64,000 nucleotides of DNA from an uncultured Bacteroidales bacterium (GCA_937981765.1 CALJOM010000007.1:62001-126000); one strand, 5' to 3'; counted from the first letter of the stretch, positions 9,518 through 19,048 are shown. Numbers and translations are program-made. The notes: generated by a model from the sequence alone, not told the origin.

Positions 9518-10519
9518 ATGAACGATAATCGCAAAAAACGAATCCTTATTATTCAAACCGCCTTTATCGGTGACGCAATTTTAGCAACCGCCCTTGTAAA
9601 TAAATTGGCTGTTTCAATACCAAGCTGTAAAATTGATATTTTGGTGCGTAAAGGAAACGAACCCATTTTTAAGCATAACCCACAGGTTAATCAGCTACTT
9701 GTGTGGGACAAATCGAAACACAAATACCGCGAACTCTTTCGACTGCTAAAAAAAATACGCCGTACTCGTTACGATATTGTAATAAACGCACAACGCTTTT
9801 TTACTACCGGATTTTTAACCGCCTTCTCGCGTGCTCAGCTAAAAATAGGATTCCGCAAAAATCCATGGTCTAGATTTTTTCATCACCGTGTTGAACATTC
9901 GTTCGACGGAAGCCACGAAATCGAACGCAATCAACGTTTAATAGCCTTCTTAACCGATAACGTTCCCGCTAACCCTAAAATCTATATCCCGAAAGACATT
10001 GAAAGGTCGATAGCGGAATTGAAAGTTCAACCCTACATCTGTATTGCCCCAGCTTCGGTATGGTTTACCAAGCAGTATCCAACCGACAAGTGGATAGAAT
10101 TTATATCTCAGATTAATTCCGAATACACAATTTATCTTGTTGGTAGTAAGCAGGATATGGGCATATGCGAAACCATTGCCCTAAGCGTTCCGGGGAAAAA
10201 ACTAGTGAACCTGGCCGGAAAACTTAACCTTCTGCAATCGGCCACCTTGATGAAAGATGCTGTGATGAACTACGTAAACGATTCGGCACCGCTGCATCTT
10301 TGCAGTGCTACCAACGCTCCGGTTACAGCCGTTTTCTGCAGCACTGTTCCTAAATTCGGTTTTGGGCCGCTATCGGAAAAATCCTTTGTTGTTGAAATTT
10401 CAGAACCGCTTGCATGCCGCCCGTGCGGATTGCATGGCAAAAAGAGTTGCCCCGAAAAACATTTCCAATGTGCTTATGGCATTCAAGCAAAGCAATTACT
10501 AAGAACACTTTCTTTGTAA
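9518..10519 (+). CDS. Glycosyltransferase family 9 (heptosyltransferase-like)
   Basis: GT-B glycosyltransferase of the ADP-heptose:LPS heptosyltransferase family. The N-terminal half opens with the family pattern ILIIQTAFIGDAILATAL and a second strand DILVRKGNEPIF. The C-terminal donor domain has CIAPASVWFTKQYP followed by DKWIEFI, then NDSAPLHLC before the final helix. A cysteine-containing tail (CRPCGLHGKKSCP) is common in this family. Length 333 is normal. It probably adds a sugar to the lipopolysaccharide core on the cytoplasmic face of the inner membrane. The exact donor and acceptor are not determinable. It sits 6 bp after DUF4159 and 7 bp before cls. Confidence 0.9.
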   Translation: MNDNRKKRILIIQTAFIGDAILATALVNKLAVSIPSCKIDILVRKGNEPIFKHNPQVNQLLVWDKSKHKYRELFRLLKKIRRTRYDIVINAQRFFTTGFLTAFSRAQLKIGFRKNPWSRFFHHRVEHSFDGSHEIERNQRLIAFLTDNVPANPKIYIPKDIERSIAELKVQPYICIAPASVWFTKQYPTDKWIEFISQINSEYTIYLVGSKQDMGICETIALSVPGKKLVNLAGKLNLLQSATLMKDAVMNYVNDSAPLHLCSATNAPVTAVFCSTVPKFGFGPLSEKSFVVEISEPLACRPCGLHGKKSCPEKHFQCAYGIQAKQLLRTLSL

Positions 10520-10526
10520 AAACACA

Positions 10527-12005
10527 ATGCTTTGGGATATCCAACATATCTTGCATGAATTTTGGCAAATTTTTCTAGTGGTTTTTAACTGGGCATATCT
10601 TCTGACCACCATCACCATTATTTTGGTGATCATAAGCCTAAATCAATCACCCTACAAGACTATTTCCTGGATTTTGGTAATGATTCTTGTGCCGGTTGTA
10701 GGAATTATTCTCTATTTGCTTTTCGGACAAAACTACCGTAAGCAAAAAATCTTTAGCCGGAAAGGATTGGTCGATTTTATTAAGTTCGAAGAACTCAGCA
10801 TGCGGCAACTTTCGGATATGGATCGAACAATGTATAAGAGAAATCCATACATTAAAGAGAAGATAAAAATCATAAAACTTCTGCTTCAAAACAGCAAAGC
10901 CATATTAACCAACCGAAACCGCGTGCAGATATTGAACAACGGCGAGGAAAAGTTTCGAACTTTAATAAATTGTATCGAACAGGCAAAACATCATATCCAC
11001 CTTGAGTATTATATTTTTTGTTCCGATAATATTGGTCAAAAAGTTGGTAATCTGCTAATTAAAAAAGCAAAAGAAGGTGTTGAGGTGCGCTTGATTTACG
11101 ATGATGTTGGAAGTTGGGATTTGGATGAAAAGTTTTTAAAAAAACTTGAGAAAGAGGGAGTAGAAGTGGCATGTTTTATGCCCGTTAGGTTTCCATACTT
11201 AACCGGTAAGCTTAATTACCGTAACCATCGAAAAATTGCCGTAATCGATGGAAAATACGGTTTCGTTGGAGGAATTAACATAGCCGACCATTACATTCAC
11301 GGTAAGAAAAATATCCCGTTCTGGCGCGACACTCACCTTATGTTTGAAGGAGAAGCTGTGAACGCTTTGCAAATTGTTTTTGCTACCGATTGGTTTTTTG
11401 TTAAAAAACAACTGCTTGAAAACCCGAACTATTTCCCAAAAACATCTGTAACCGACACTTGCCTTACTCAAATAGTTGCCTCTGGTCCCGATTCCGATTG
11501 GGAGAGTATTATGCAAGCCTTTTTCGCTTCGATAAACCTTGGACGAAGAAATGTTTACATTTCAACACCTTACCTTTTGCCCAACGAGAGCATTACCACC
11601 GCTTTAAAAACAGCCGCCTTAAGTGGAATTGATGTAAAAATTTTAATACCAGGCACAAGCGATTCATTTTTAGTTTATTATGCAACACAATCGCATATAC
11701 GAGAGCTCCTTGAGGCAGGAATTGAAATTTACTTCTATCGGAAAGGTTTTAACCACAGCAAATTGATTTTAATCGACAGTGAATTTTGTTCAGTTGGTAC
11801 GGCAAATATGGATTACCGCAGTTTTAGTCAAAATTTCGAAGTAAATGCTTTAATTTACGATCCTGTAGTTACATCCGAGTTAACCTACTGGTTTTTGGAA
11901 GATCTTAAAGAAAGCGAGTTAATTCAACTCCACGAATGGGATAATAGGCCAAAAATGGAAAAATTTAAAGCCAATCTTGCCCGCATTGCAAGCCCACTCT
12001 TATAA
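10527..12005 (+). CDS. cls: Cardiolipin synthase
   Basis: Phospholipase D superfamily enzyme condensing two phosphatidylglycerols to cardiolipin plus glycerol in the inner membrane. The 492-residue protein has two N-terminal membrane helices (about 15-40 and 48-68, ending LLFGQNYRK, the bacterial cls signature). Both HKD active sites are complete: H234-x-K236-x4-D241 (HRKIAVIDG, then FVGGINIAD) and H410-x-K412-x4-D417 (HSKLILID, then GTANMDYRS). Length is typical. It belongs to the same plus-strand run as the GT9 gene, suggesting a shared envelope theme. Confidence 0.96.
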   Translation: MLWDIQHILHEFWQIFLVVFNWAYLLTTITIILVIISLNQSPYKTISWILVMILVPVVGIILYLLFGQNYRKQKIFSRKGLVDFIKFEELSMRQLSDMDRTMYKRNPYIKEKIKIIKLLLQNSKAILTNRNRVQILNNGEEKFRTLINCIEQAKHHIHLEYYIFCSDNIGQKVGNLLIKKAKEGVEVRLIYDDVGSWDLDEKFLKKLEKEGVEVACFMPVRFPYLTGKLNYRNHRKIAVIDGKYGFVGGINIADHYIHGKKNIPFWRDTHLMFEGEAVNALQIVFATDWFFVKKQLLENPNYFPKTSVTDTCLTQIVASGPDSDWESIMQAFFASINLGRRNVYISTPYLLPNESITTALKTAALSGIDVKILIPGTSDSFLVYYATQSHIRELLEAGIEIYFYRKGFNHSKLILIDSEFCSVGTANMDYRSFSQNFEVNALIYDPVVTSELTYWFLEDLKESELIQLHEWDNRPKMEKFKANLARIASPLL

Positions 12006-12013
12006 AAAACAGT

Positions 12014-12916
12014 ATGATATATCAGGAAGGACAAAAAGCTGTGGTTAAAGTAATTAATGTTCTGCCCGAGGAGTTTGGCGGCGATTTTGTTATTCAATTT
12101 CCCAATGGCGACAAAACCATTCTCCAACGCAAATATTACCACCATTACAATATTTGTGTAGGACAAGAATTGATCGGGGTTATTGATAAAATTAACTGTG
12201 CCGGAAAAATTTTCTTCGAACCACAACATCCCTACTACCAGATTGGATCTATTTACTCCTTTAGTGTGTTAGAGACAATTTCGAAAACTGTACCCGGCGT
12301 GGGGATTGTTCCTGCCTTTGTTGTAAAGGATTGTTTCGACCAAAAGGTTGAAGTCCTTTGTTACTCTCATCCTTCAGTTGGCGAAATGGTTCAATTAGTC
12401 GTAAAATCAATACGCAAAGGAAAAATTTTTCTCGAGTTTCCAGGGCAAATAACAGACGTCAATCATTGGTTTGAATTTTTAGTAAAAGGAGTAGAGGTGG
12501 TGAATGGTACCGAATGTTATGTAATTTCTGGCACCAGGAATTCTAACGATAAGTTCTCTGATAATCAAACAGATATCAGCGGATACTTACCGGTAAAATG
12601 GTACAGGTTTCATAACATTTCGGTGGGAAAGACAATACTCTGCAAGGTTTGGTTTTCCGAATCGCAGAACAGTTTCCGAATAGAGCCTAAACATCCCTGC
12701 TACGAGGAACATCAGATTATCAACTTTGATGCAATAAACCGTCGAAGCGGGGTTTATGTGCACGACTGTTTCGGACAATTAATTAAGGTTCGAGGTATTT
12801 CTCCACAGGTAACCCTAACAGGCTCGATTGAATGTAAAGTACTTCGTATTCGCAAGGGAAAACCGGTGTTGGTACTTAACCAAACAGAATTACAAGGGAT
12901 CGAGCCGGAAACGTAA
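12014..12916 (+). CDS. Unknown cytoplasmic protein made of two similar halves
   Basis: A 300-residue protein without a signal peptide or membrane segment. Two halves are alike. Residues about 58-148 run FFEPQHPYYQIGSIYSFSV, then VVKDCFDQKVEV, then SIRKGKIFLEF. Residues about 212-292 run RIEPKHPCYEEHQIINF, then YVHDCFGQLIKV, then RIRKGKPVLVL. Each half is strand-rich and resembles tandem small beta-barrel (OB or S1-like) modules, which would suggest nucleic-acid binding; this is inference from the pattern only. It starts 8 bp after cls. Its last 27 bp overlap the 3' end of the convergent AlaX-like gene. Confidence 0.75.
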   Translation: MIYQEGQKAVVKVINVLPEEFGGDFVIQFPNGDKTILQRKYYHHYNICVGQELIGVIDKINCAGKIFFEPQHPYYQIGSIYSFSVLETISKTVPGVGIVPAFVVKDCFDQKVEVLCYSHPSVGEMVQLVVKSIRKGKIFLEFPGQITDVNHWFEFLVKGVEVVNGTECYVISGTRNSNDKFSDNQTDISGYLPVKWYRFHNISVGKTILCKVWFSESQNSFRIEPKHPCYEEHQIINFDAINRRSGVYVHDCFGQLIKVRGISPQVTLTGSIECKVLRIRKGKPVLVLNQTELQGIEPET

Positions 12917-13336
12917 ACGTAGTACACCCGATTCCCAGGAGTGACTAGTGATGGTAAATTTTCCGATTTCGCGCGTATTCGATACATGGGGCCCGATACA
13001 GGCACACTGATCGTAGTTGCCAACCAGCACAATCCTGATTTTGTCAATCGTTATATCGGAAGGAAGTTTAGAAACATCAACCCGTGAACGGGCTTCATCC
13101 AGGGTTACAAACTCTTCAGTAATAGCATGATTTTTATTAATTTCTTCATTAACAATACGTTCAATAATTTTAATTTCATCATCGCTTAATGGTCGGTCGA
13201 TACGATAGTCGCACTTGGATTTTTTCTTTTCGATATGTGCATTGAACGTGCGGCCACAATTGTAGAGCCTAACCATGGTTTGGTTCAAAATATGTTCGGC
13301 CGTATGCATCGGTGGATAGTAGTTTTTTTCGCTCAT
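12890..13336 (-). CDS. Stand-alone alanyl-tRNA editing domain protein (AlaX-like)
   Basis: A 148-residue protein matching the second additional domain of alanyl- and threonyl-tRNA synthetases. The two halves of its zinc site are intact: HTAEH near residues 11-15 and CACIGPH near residues 112-118 (the C-x3-H pair). Proteins of this type hydrolyse mischarged Ser- or Gly-tRNA(Ala) in trans. It is shorter than canonical AlaX and lacks the N-terminal extension, so the exact tRNA specificity is uncertain. It lies 3 bp after DUF2461 in a minus-strand cluster with uvrA, and its 3' end overlaps the convergent neighbour by 27 bp. Confidence 0.85.
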   Translation of the reverse strand: MSEKNYYPPMHTAEHILNQTMVRLYNCGRTFNAHIEKKKSKCDYRIDRPLSDDEIKIIERIVNEEINKNHAITEEFVTLDEARSRVDVSKLPSDITIDKIRIVLVGNYDQCACIGPHVSNTREIGKFTITSHSWESGVLRLRFRLDPL

Positions 13337-13339
13337 AGG

Positions 13340-14008
13340 TTACCAATGAATGCTTTGGTTTAAGAAATCGTTTAATGGTTTTATTGCCTTGAAGTGATTT
13401 AGTGCAAAATTTTTTAAATCAGTACTTTTTATAATTTGGTGGTCGAAATTTTTTGATACGGTAAAACTTTTTAGTTTAAGCCATTCTATGCATGGATGGC
13501 TGTTGCTATAGCCCTGAGGAGGCTTTTTTAAAAAAAGTCCATCTTCGTAATCAAAATCGGAAAAGTAAGTCGTAAAATTAGGGTTAGAGAGAATAGCCGA
13601 AATTTCATCGCAGGAGTGGGCTATTTCGGTGCGAATCTGTTTCACAAGGTTTGACGATGGCATGTAGATTCCGCCACCAATAAAACAATTGTCGGGTTCA
13701 ATGTGTAGGTAATAACCGGCGTGTTCGGCATACCGGCGGTTTGGGGTAAAAATAATTCCTATATGTGTTTTGTAGGGCGATTTATCGTTCGAAAAGCGTA
13801 TATCTCTATGGATTCGGAACAGGCAGTCTTTGGGTTTTACTCCGGCCAAATAGCTATCTATGGATTGAAGTTCCTCCAGCATGGTAGTTGCAAAGGCTTG
13901 GGCGTACTGTCGCACGGTTTCGTACCGTTGCCGGTTGGCTTCAAACCAGATTCGGTTATTGTTGTTTTTTAATTCTGTTAGAAATGATATAGTATCGGAA
14001 TGTAACAT
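13340..14008 (-). CDS. DUF2461 (TIGR02453) family protein
   Basis: A 222-residue soluble protein recognised as DUF2461 by its opening pattern (FLTELKNNNNRIWFEANRQRY), the central LFRIHRDIRFSNDKSPYKTH and the following HAGYYLHIEP-x-CFIGGGIY. The family is widespread and structurally known but has no established function. Length is normal. It lies 13 bp downstream of the uvrA stop, so it is probably in the same transcript. No membrane segment or signal peptide is visible. Confidence 0.9.
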   Translation of the reverse strand: MLHSDTISFLTELKNNNNRIWFEANRQRYETVRQYAQAFATTMLEELQSIDSYLAGVKPKDCLFRIHRDIRFSNDKSPYKTHIGIIFTPNRRYAEHAGYYLHIEPDNCFIGGGIYMPSSNLVKQIRTEIAHSCDEISAILSNPNFTTYFSDFDYEDGLFLKKPPQGYSNSHPCIEWLKLKSFTVSKNFDHQIIKSTDLKNFALNHFKAIKPLNDFLNQSIHW

Positions 14009-14021
14009 GCCTTTTACAAAT

Positions 14022-16832
14022 TTAGTTTTCAGATTCGGTAGCGTATGGGTTAAGTTTTGGTTTTAAATATTTCCCTGTAATCGATTCGGGATGATTTGCC
14101 ACATCTTCTGGTGTTCCGCTTGTAACTAAAAATCCACCTTTTTCTCCGCCTTGTGGACCTAAATCGATTACCCAGTCGGCCGATTTTATAATTTCCAGGT
14201 TGTGTTCGATTATTATTATTGAATGGCCATTTTTAAGCAAGTCGTTGAAAGCAGTTAAAAGTTTCTGAATGTCGTGTATATGGAGGCCTGTAGTGGGCTC
14301 ATCGAAAACAAAAAGGATTCTTTTTCCTTCAATACCGGAGTCTTTGGATAGGAAGGAAGCAAGTTTTAAACGTTGAATTTCGCCGCCGGATAGGGTGGAC
14401 GACGATTGGCCAAGTTTAACGTAATCGAGACCAACATCCTCCAGTGGTTTTAATTTTTGTACAATTCGTTGAGCCGTAGAATCTTTGTCTTGTAAAAAAA
14501 ATCGAATGGCTTCATGAACCGTCATTTCTAAAACCTCGAGAATTGAGCAGCCACGATATTTTACTTCGAGAACCTCATCTTTAAACCGTTTGCCATTACA
14601 CTCTTCACAAACCAGTTCCACATCGGCCATAAACTGCATAGATACAATGATGGTTCCTTCTCCCTGACAATTTTCGCATCTTCCACCCGGAACGTTAAAG
14701 GAAAAATGGGAGGGTTTAAAATTCATCTGTTTGGCTAATTGCTGGTCGGAAAAAAGTTTTCGTATTTCTTCGTAGGCTTTTATGTAGGTAACAGGATTGG
14801 AGCGGGAAGAACGACCAATTGGATTTTGGTCGACAAATTCAATGCCTTGTATTATTTCTAAGTCGCCGTTAATACTTTGGTGATCGCCTGGAGAAATCCC
14901 AGTTAAATTAAGATAGTTACTGATTGCCGGAACAAGAATTCCTTTAATGAGCGATGATTTACCCGAACCGCTAACTCCAGTAACAACAGTTAAGACTTCC
15001 AGTGGAATCTCTACGGTTATGTTTTTCAAATTGTTATGCCTAGCACCTTCAATACGGATTTTTCGCTTAAATTTTCTACGCGTGCCGGGGAGTGAAATTT
15101 TTTCTTCCTCTGTTAGATATTTTGCTGTAATGCTCTCTTTACAAGTGTGAATTTTGGAGATTGGACCCGAAAAAACAATGGTTCCACCGAAAATTCCGGC
15201 TGCCGGACCAACATCCACCAGATAATCGGCGTTGCGAATTATTTCTTCGTCGTGTTCTACTATCAAAACAGTATTTCCTTTATCGCGTAATTGCTTTAGC
15301 ACATCCAGAAGCCGCATGGTATCGCGTGGATGAAGTCCAATGCTCGGCTCGTCCATTATGTAAAGAGAGCCAACAAGGCTACTACCCAGGGCTTTAGATA
15401 ATCGTAGGCGTTGCGATTCTCCACCCGAAAGGCTATCGGCTCGTCGGTTTAGCGTTAAATAACCAAGACCTATACGGCAAAGAATATCTAATCGATGGTT
15501 GATTTCAAACAATAGAGGTTGAGCTATTTGCTTTTGATAATCGTTTAGTTCGAGAGTTTCAAAAAACTGTTTCACTTTTTCCAATGGCATTTCCAAAAGG
15601 TTGGGCAGGGAAAAGTTTTGAATTTTGATATAGAAGGCTTCTTTACGCAATCGGGAACCGCGACATTCAGGACATTGGGTTTTTCCTTTGAAACGGCTGG
15701 CTAAGGTTCGGTATTGAATTTTGTAAGAGTTTTCTTCCACCATTCGGAAAAAGTCGTTTAATCCGCCGAAATATTGATTTCCTGTCCACAATAATTGCTT
15801 TTGCTCCTGAGTAAGTTCGTAAAAGGGTTTATGTATTGGAAAATCGAATTTGGAAGCGTGCAAAACAAGGGTATTTTTCCATTCGCTCATTTTTTCGCCG
15901 CGCCAGCAGGCAATAGCTCCTTCATAAATAGAAAGATTTTTGTTGGGAACAATTAAATTTTCATCGTATCCTATAGTTGTGCCGTAACCATTGCAGGTTA
16001 AGCACATTCCCGCAGGGCTGTTAAAATTGAGTAGGTGCTCCGATGGAGGAGAAAACTCCATTCCATCCATTTCAAAATGTTCGCTGAAATCGAATCGCTC
16101 GTTTTTATCCGGAAAGAAAACAGAGCAGTAGCCGTTTCCTTCGTTAAAAGCGGTTTGCACTGAGTCGGCTATGCGGGAAAGGTTGTCGTTTTCGGTTGAT
16201 GTAATAACGCGGTCGATTACAACAAAGGCATTGGCGGTTGTTTTTTGATTGAAGTAATTTTTAAAGTCATTAATATTAATTATTTGATTATCAACAAAAA
16301 TACGCTGAAACCCTTTCGATTTTAACCAACTTAGGGATTTGTTTTTTTCTACACAGGGTAATGGAGAAAAAATCATGGCTTTAGTGCCTTCGGGTTGTGA
16401 TGCCAGGAAATCAACAACATCGGTAACAGTTTGTTGAACAACCTCACGTCCGGAAATGGGGGAATAGGTTTTTCCGATACGTGCAAACAATAGGCGTAAA
16501 TAATCGTACACCTCGGTCATGGTTCCCACCGTTGAACGAGAATTGCCGGTAATGGTTTTTTGTTCAATGGCTATGGCCGGTGGAATTCCCACAATGTGGT
16601 CAACAGCAGGTTTGTTGATTCTTCCTAAAAATTGCCGGGCATAAGAGGAGAGCGATTCTACATAACGGCGTTGTCCCTCGGCATAGAGGGTGTCGAAAGC
16701 TAAGGAAGATTTACCACTGCCTGAAACGCCAGTTACTACTATAAACTGGTTTCTGGGTAGCCGCAGGTCGATGTTTTTCAGGTTATGAACCTTGGCGCCT
16801 TTAATTTCTATCCACTCTTGCCACTCTTCCAT
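14022..16832 (-). CDS. uvrA: UvrA paralogue (excinuclease ABC subunit A) lacking the first CXXC
   Basis: ATP-dependent DNA-damage recognition subunit of nucleotide excision repair. I prefer the ATG at 16832 (936 aa) over the upstream GTG at 16850. Domains in order: Walker A GVSGSGKSSLAFDTL near residues 35-49 with GQRRYVESLSSYARQFLGR, the first signature LSGGESQRLRLSKALG, second Walker A GVSGSGKSSLIKG, the CENCQGEG ... CEECNGKR zinc site, second signature LSGGEIQRLKLASFL, and FDEPTTGLH. At the usual first zinc module (CPxCG before LFSFNxPxGxCxxCxGxG) the two leading cysteines are missing: the stretch reads FEMDGMEF, with only CLTCNGYG kept. Bacteroidota often carry a second UvrA of this kind, so this may not be the main UvrA. 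Confidence 0.93.
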   Translation of the reverse strand: MEEWQEWIEIKGAKVHNLKNIDLRLPRNQFIVVTGVSGSGKSSLAFDTLYAEGQRRYVESLSSYARQFLGRINKPAVDHIVGIPPAIAIEQKTITGNSRSTVGTMTEVYDYLRLLFARIGKTYSPISGREVVQQTVTDVVDFLASQPEGTKAMIFSPLPCVEKNKSLSWLKSKGFQRIFVDNQIININDFKNYFNQKTTANAFVVIDRVITSTENDNLSRIADSVQTAFNEGNGYCSVFFPDKNERFDFSEHFEMDGMEFSPPSEHLLNFNSPAGMCLTCNGYGTTIGYDENLIVPNKNLSIYEGAIACWRGEKMSEWKNTLVLHASKFDFPIHKPFYELTQEQKQLLWTGNQYFGGLNDFFRMVEENSYKIQYRTLASRFKGKTQCPECRGSRLRKEAFYIKIQNFSLPNLLEMPLEKVKQFFETLELNDYQKQIAQPLLFEINHRLDILCRIGLGYLTLNRRADSLSGGESQRLRLSKALGSSLVGSLYIMDEPSIGLHPRDTMRLLDVLKQLRDKGNTVLIVEHDEEIIRNADYLVDVGPAAGIFGGTIVFSGPISKIHTCKESITAKYLTEEEKISLPGTRRKFKRKIRIEGARHNNLKNITVEIPLEVLTVVTGVSGSGKSSLIKGILVPAISNYLNLTGISPGDHQSINGDLEIIQGIEFVDQNPIGRSSRSNPVTYIKAYEEIRKLFSDQQLAKQMNFKPSHFSFNVPGGRCENCQGEGTIIVSMQFMADVELVCEECNGKRFKDEVLEVKYRGCSILEVLEMTVHEAIRFFLQDKDSTAQRIVQKLKPLEDVGLDYVKLGQSSSTLSGGEIQRLKLASFLSKDSGIEGKRILFVFDEPTTGLHIHDIQKLLTAFNDLLKNGHSIIIIEHNLEIIKSADWVIDLGPQGGEKGGFLVTSGTPEDVANHPESITGKYLKPKLNPYATESEN

Positions 16833-16852
16833 ACTAGGTTGTAAAGGCACTT

Positions 16853-18079
16853 TTAGCGTCGAATAATGTTTACCAATTCAATATCGAAAATCAGATTTGT
16901 TTTGGGCGGAATTGCAGGAGGATTTCCTTCAACCCCGTAGGCTAGTGAATAGGGGACAAAAACGCGGGCTTTATCGCCAATAGTCAAATATCGAACCGCC
17001 ATTTCTAAACCGGGTAGAATATGATTCTCTCCTACCATAAACATTATAGGTTCATCGCGTTGTATGCTGGAATCGAAAAGTGTGCCATCTTCAAAGTATG
17101 CGTTGTAATGGATGTAAACAATTTCTCCCGATTTTGGTTTAGCACCTTGGGTAATTTTTATCGGATAGAAATAAAGCCCGTTTTCAATATAAACGGAATC
17201 AGAATTGGGAATAAAAGGTTCTATAACGGGTGGGGCCTTTACCTCTAAAAGTTCGATGTCGAAAATTACGTTTGATTTGGGGGGAATTAGGTTAAAGTAG
17301 CCTTTTTCTCCAAAGGCTAGTTGATATGGGATTAAAAATCGGGCTTTTGAGCCTTGCGGCATTTGTTGAACTGCAAGGTTAATACCGGCAATAATTTGTG
17401 AAGCACCTACTACAAACTTTTCCGGGGTTTGGGAAGGTAGGCTTGTGTCGAAAATGGTTCCGTCGGGAAGATAACCCGTAAAATGCACTTTAGCAATGTA
17501 ATTAGTGTCGGGGATCATACCCTCGGATTTTTTTACAAAGGCGTATTGAATGCCGTTTGGAAGTGAAATTTTTTCTTTACCCGAGATATCGTAGGGTTCG
17601 ATTGGTTCTTGAGGTATAACTTTTAGAAGTTCAAGCTCAAAGTATAGGGTAGAATTAGGGGGTATTACACCTACCGGTTGGTTTCCATAACCAAGCTCTG
17701 ATGGTACAATTAGCCATAGTTTACTTCCTTCGGGACTTTGCAACAGGGCTTTATCCCATCCTTTAATAACTTGGCCAACATTTACATTAAAGCCTAAAGG
17801 TTCGCCTGCGTTATCGCTTGAATTGAATAAAGTGTTGTCGGAGAGTTTACCAACATATCGCACTAAAACATAATCGCCTGTTTTTGGAGTTTTACCGTGG
17901 CCTTTAATAAGATATTTCCAATACAGACCACTTGCATCTTTCTCAAACGATTTAAGCCATTTCTTATAGACTTTGGAAGATTGTGGAATTTCCAGAGTTT
18001 GTGAAAAACTATACGCGAAAATGTTTAGTAGCACAAAAGCGAGGCACATTTTCAGCCTACCAGATTTTGATTTTTGCAT
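16853..18079 (-). CDS. Exported peptidyl-prolyl isomerase with three FKBP domains
   Basis: A 408-residue periplasmic or envelope protein with an N-terminal signal peptide (LAFVLLNIFAYSFSQ). Three FKBP-type isomerase domains follow at about residues 60-155, 170-280 and 295-406. Each shows the family pattern: GDxVxVxYxG, DGTxFDxS, the VGxxxIxGxxxAxxxMxxGxKAxxxxPxxLAYG core and a closing PPxxxLxFDIELLxV. Such proteins accelerate proline isomerisation during folding of exported proteins. It lies 17 bp after another FKBP gene and immediately before uvrA. Whether all three domains are active cannot be told from the sequence. Confidence 0.92.
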   Translation of the reverse strand: MQKSKSGRLKMCLAFVLLNIFAYSFSQTLEIPQSSKVYKKWLKSFEKDASGLYWKYLIKGHGKTPKTGDYVLVRYVGKLSDNTLFNSSDNAGEPLGFNVNVGQVIKGWDKALLQSPEGSKLWLIVPSELGYGNQPVGVIPPNSTLYFELELLKVIPQEPIEPYDISGKEKISLPNGIQYAFVKKSEGMIPDTNYIAKVHFTGYLPDGTIFDTSLPSQTPEKFVVGASQIIAGINLAVQQMPQGSKARFLIPYQLAFGEKGYFNLIPPKSNVIFDIELLEVKAPPVIEPFIPNSDSVYIENGLYFYPIKITQGAKPKSGEIVYIHYNAYFEDGTLFDSSIQRDEPIMFMVGENHILPGLEMAVRYLTIGDKARVFVPYSLAYGVEGNPPAIPPKTNLIFDIELVNIIRR

Positions 18080-18096
18080 TGTGAGAGGTATAAAAA

Positions 18097-18954
18097 CTAT
18101 TGTTTGGGTTTGATAACCGATAGAACTTCAACGTCGAAAATTAATGTGGAATAGGGTGGAATTAAATCCTTAACGCCTTTTTCTCCATAGGCCAAATAGG
18201 ATGGAATAATCACACGCCCCCTGCTTCCTTCGGTAACACCAATAAGTGCACGATTCAAACCTTCGATAACAGCTGTATCGCCCACAGTAAAGGTAAAGGG
18301 AGAACCACTTTTGTAGGTATTGGAGAATAGTTTTCCATCGACAAAATAGGCTAGATAATGAATCGAAACAATATCGCCTTGGGTTATTTTTTTCCCACTT
18401 CCAACACCATCGGGGATATAGAAGAGCATCGAGTCCACCTCGATTCTTCGGGCTGGCATTTTTTCGAGGAATTTATCCAAAAAAACGCGTTCTTCAAGAA
18501 ATCCGGCATGAATTCGGGTTTTACGCATCTCTTCAAACTTTTTGAATGGCATTACATCCACCATTCCAATATCAAACCGAAGTTCGTCTTTGTCCGAAAA
18601 AAAGATTGGCGATGGAGTTTGACGGGAATGCAGGTAAAAGTTTTGAGCATTAATAAAAAACGTCATACTATCGCCTCGGTGCATAAACATTAATGCCTCT
18701 TCAATGTTGCCGGAGTAGGCTGGGGGTTTTTGAAGTCGCATAATCAGGTTTGTTGCTTCTTCCAACACAGAATCGTTGGGGGCTGTTATTCTTAGATTCA
18801 GAAACATTACGTCGCCTACGCGTGGACTCAGACCAAATTTGGTTCTACGATGTTCGATGTATTTAAACCCGCTGGGATGCTTTTTTATTTTTCCTTCTCT
18901 TCCGCAACTTAAAAGAACAAAAATTACTGCAACAGCTAATGCAATTTTTCTCAT
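18097..18954 (-). CDS. FKBP-type peptidyl-prolyl isomerase lipoprotein
   Basis: I use the ATG at 18954 (285 aa); an in-frame TTG at 18978 would add eight polar residues before an otherwise ideal lipoprotein signal (MRKIALAVAVIFVLLSCGR, with lipobox LLSC). The C-terminal 95 residues form a clear FKBP domain (GDIVSIHYLAYFVDGKLF, then the EGLNRALIGVTEGSRGRVIIPSYLAYG core). The region at about 40-145 looks like a degenerate FKBP-like domain without the core. It is divergent from the PutP-like symporter and forms an operon with the three-domain FKBP gene. Confidence 0.9.
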   Translation of the reverse strand: MRKIALAVAVIFVLLSCGREGKIKKHPSGFKYIEHRRTKFGLSPRVGDVMFLNLRITAPNDSVLEEATNLIMRLQKPPAYSGNIEEALMFMHRGDSMTFFINAQNFYLHSRQTPSPIFFSDKDELRFDIGMVDVMPFKKFEEMRKTRIHAGFLEERVFLDKFLEKMPARRIEVDSMLFYIPDGVGSGKKITQGDIVSIHYLAYFVDGKLFSNTYKSGSPFTFTVGDTAVIEGLNRALIGVTEGSRGRVIIPSYLAYGEKGVKDLIPPYSTLIFDVEVLSVIKPKQ

Positions 18955-19048
18955 GGTTGGTTTTATATTTTTTTGCAAAAATAGTAATTTCGATGGGCGA
19001 AAAAAAACAAGTCGAACTTATCAACGATTCTTAAACGCGTTTATTACA

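Noticed and set aside
18776-19048. Long N-terminal extension of the PutP-like symporter
   Set aside because: It runs antisense through the divergent FKBP gene, has no family match, and the ATG at 19049 gives the normal PutP start.
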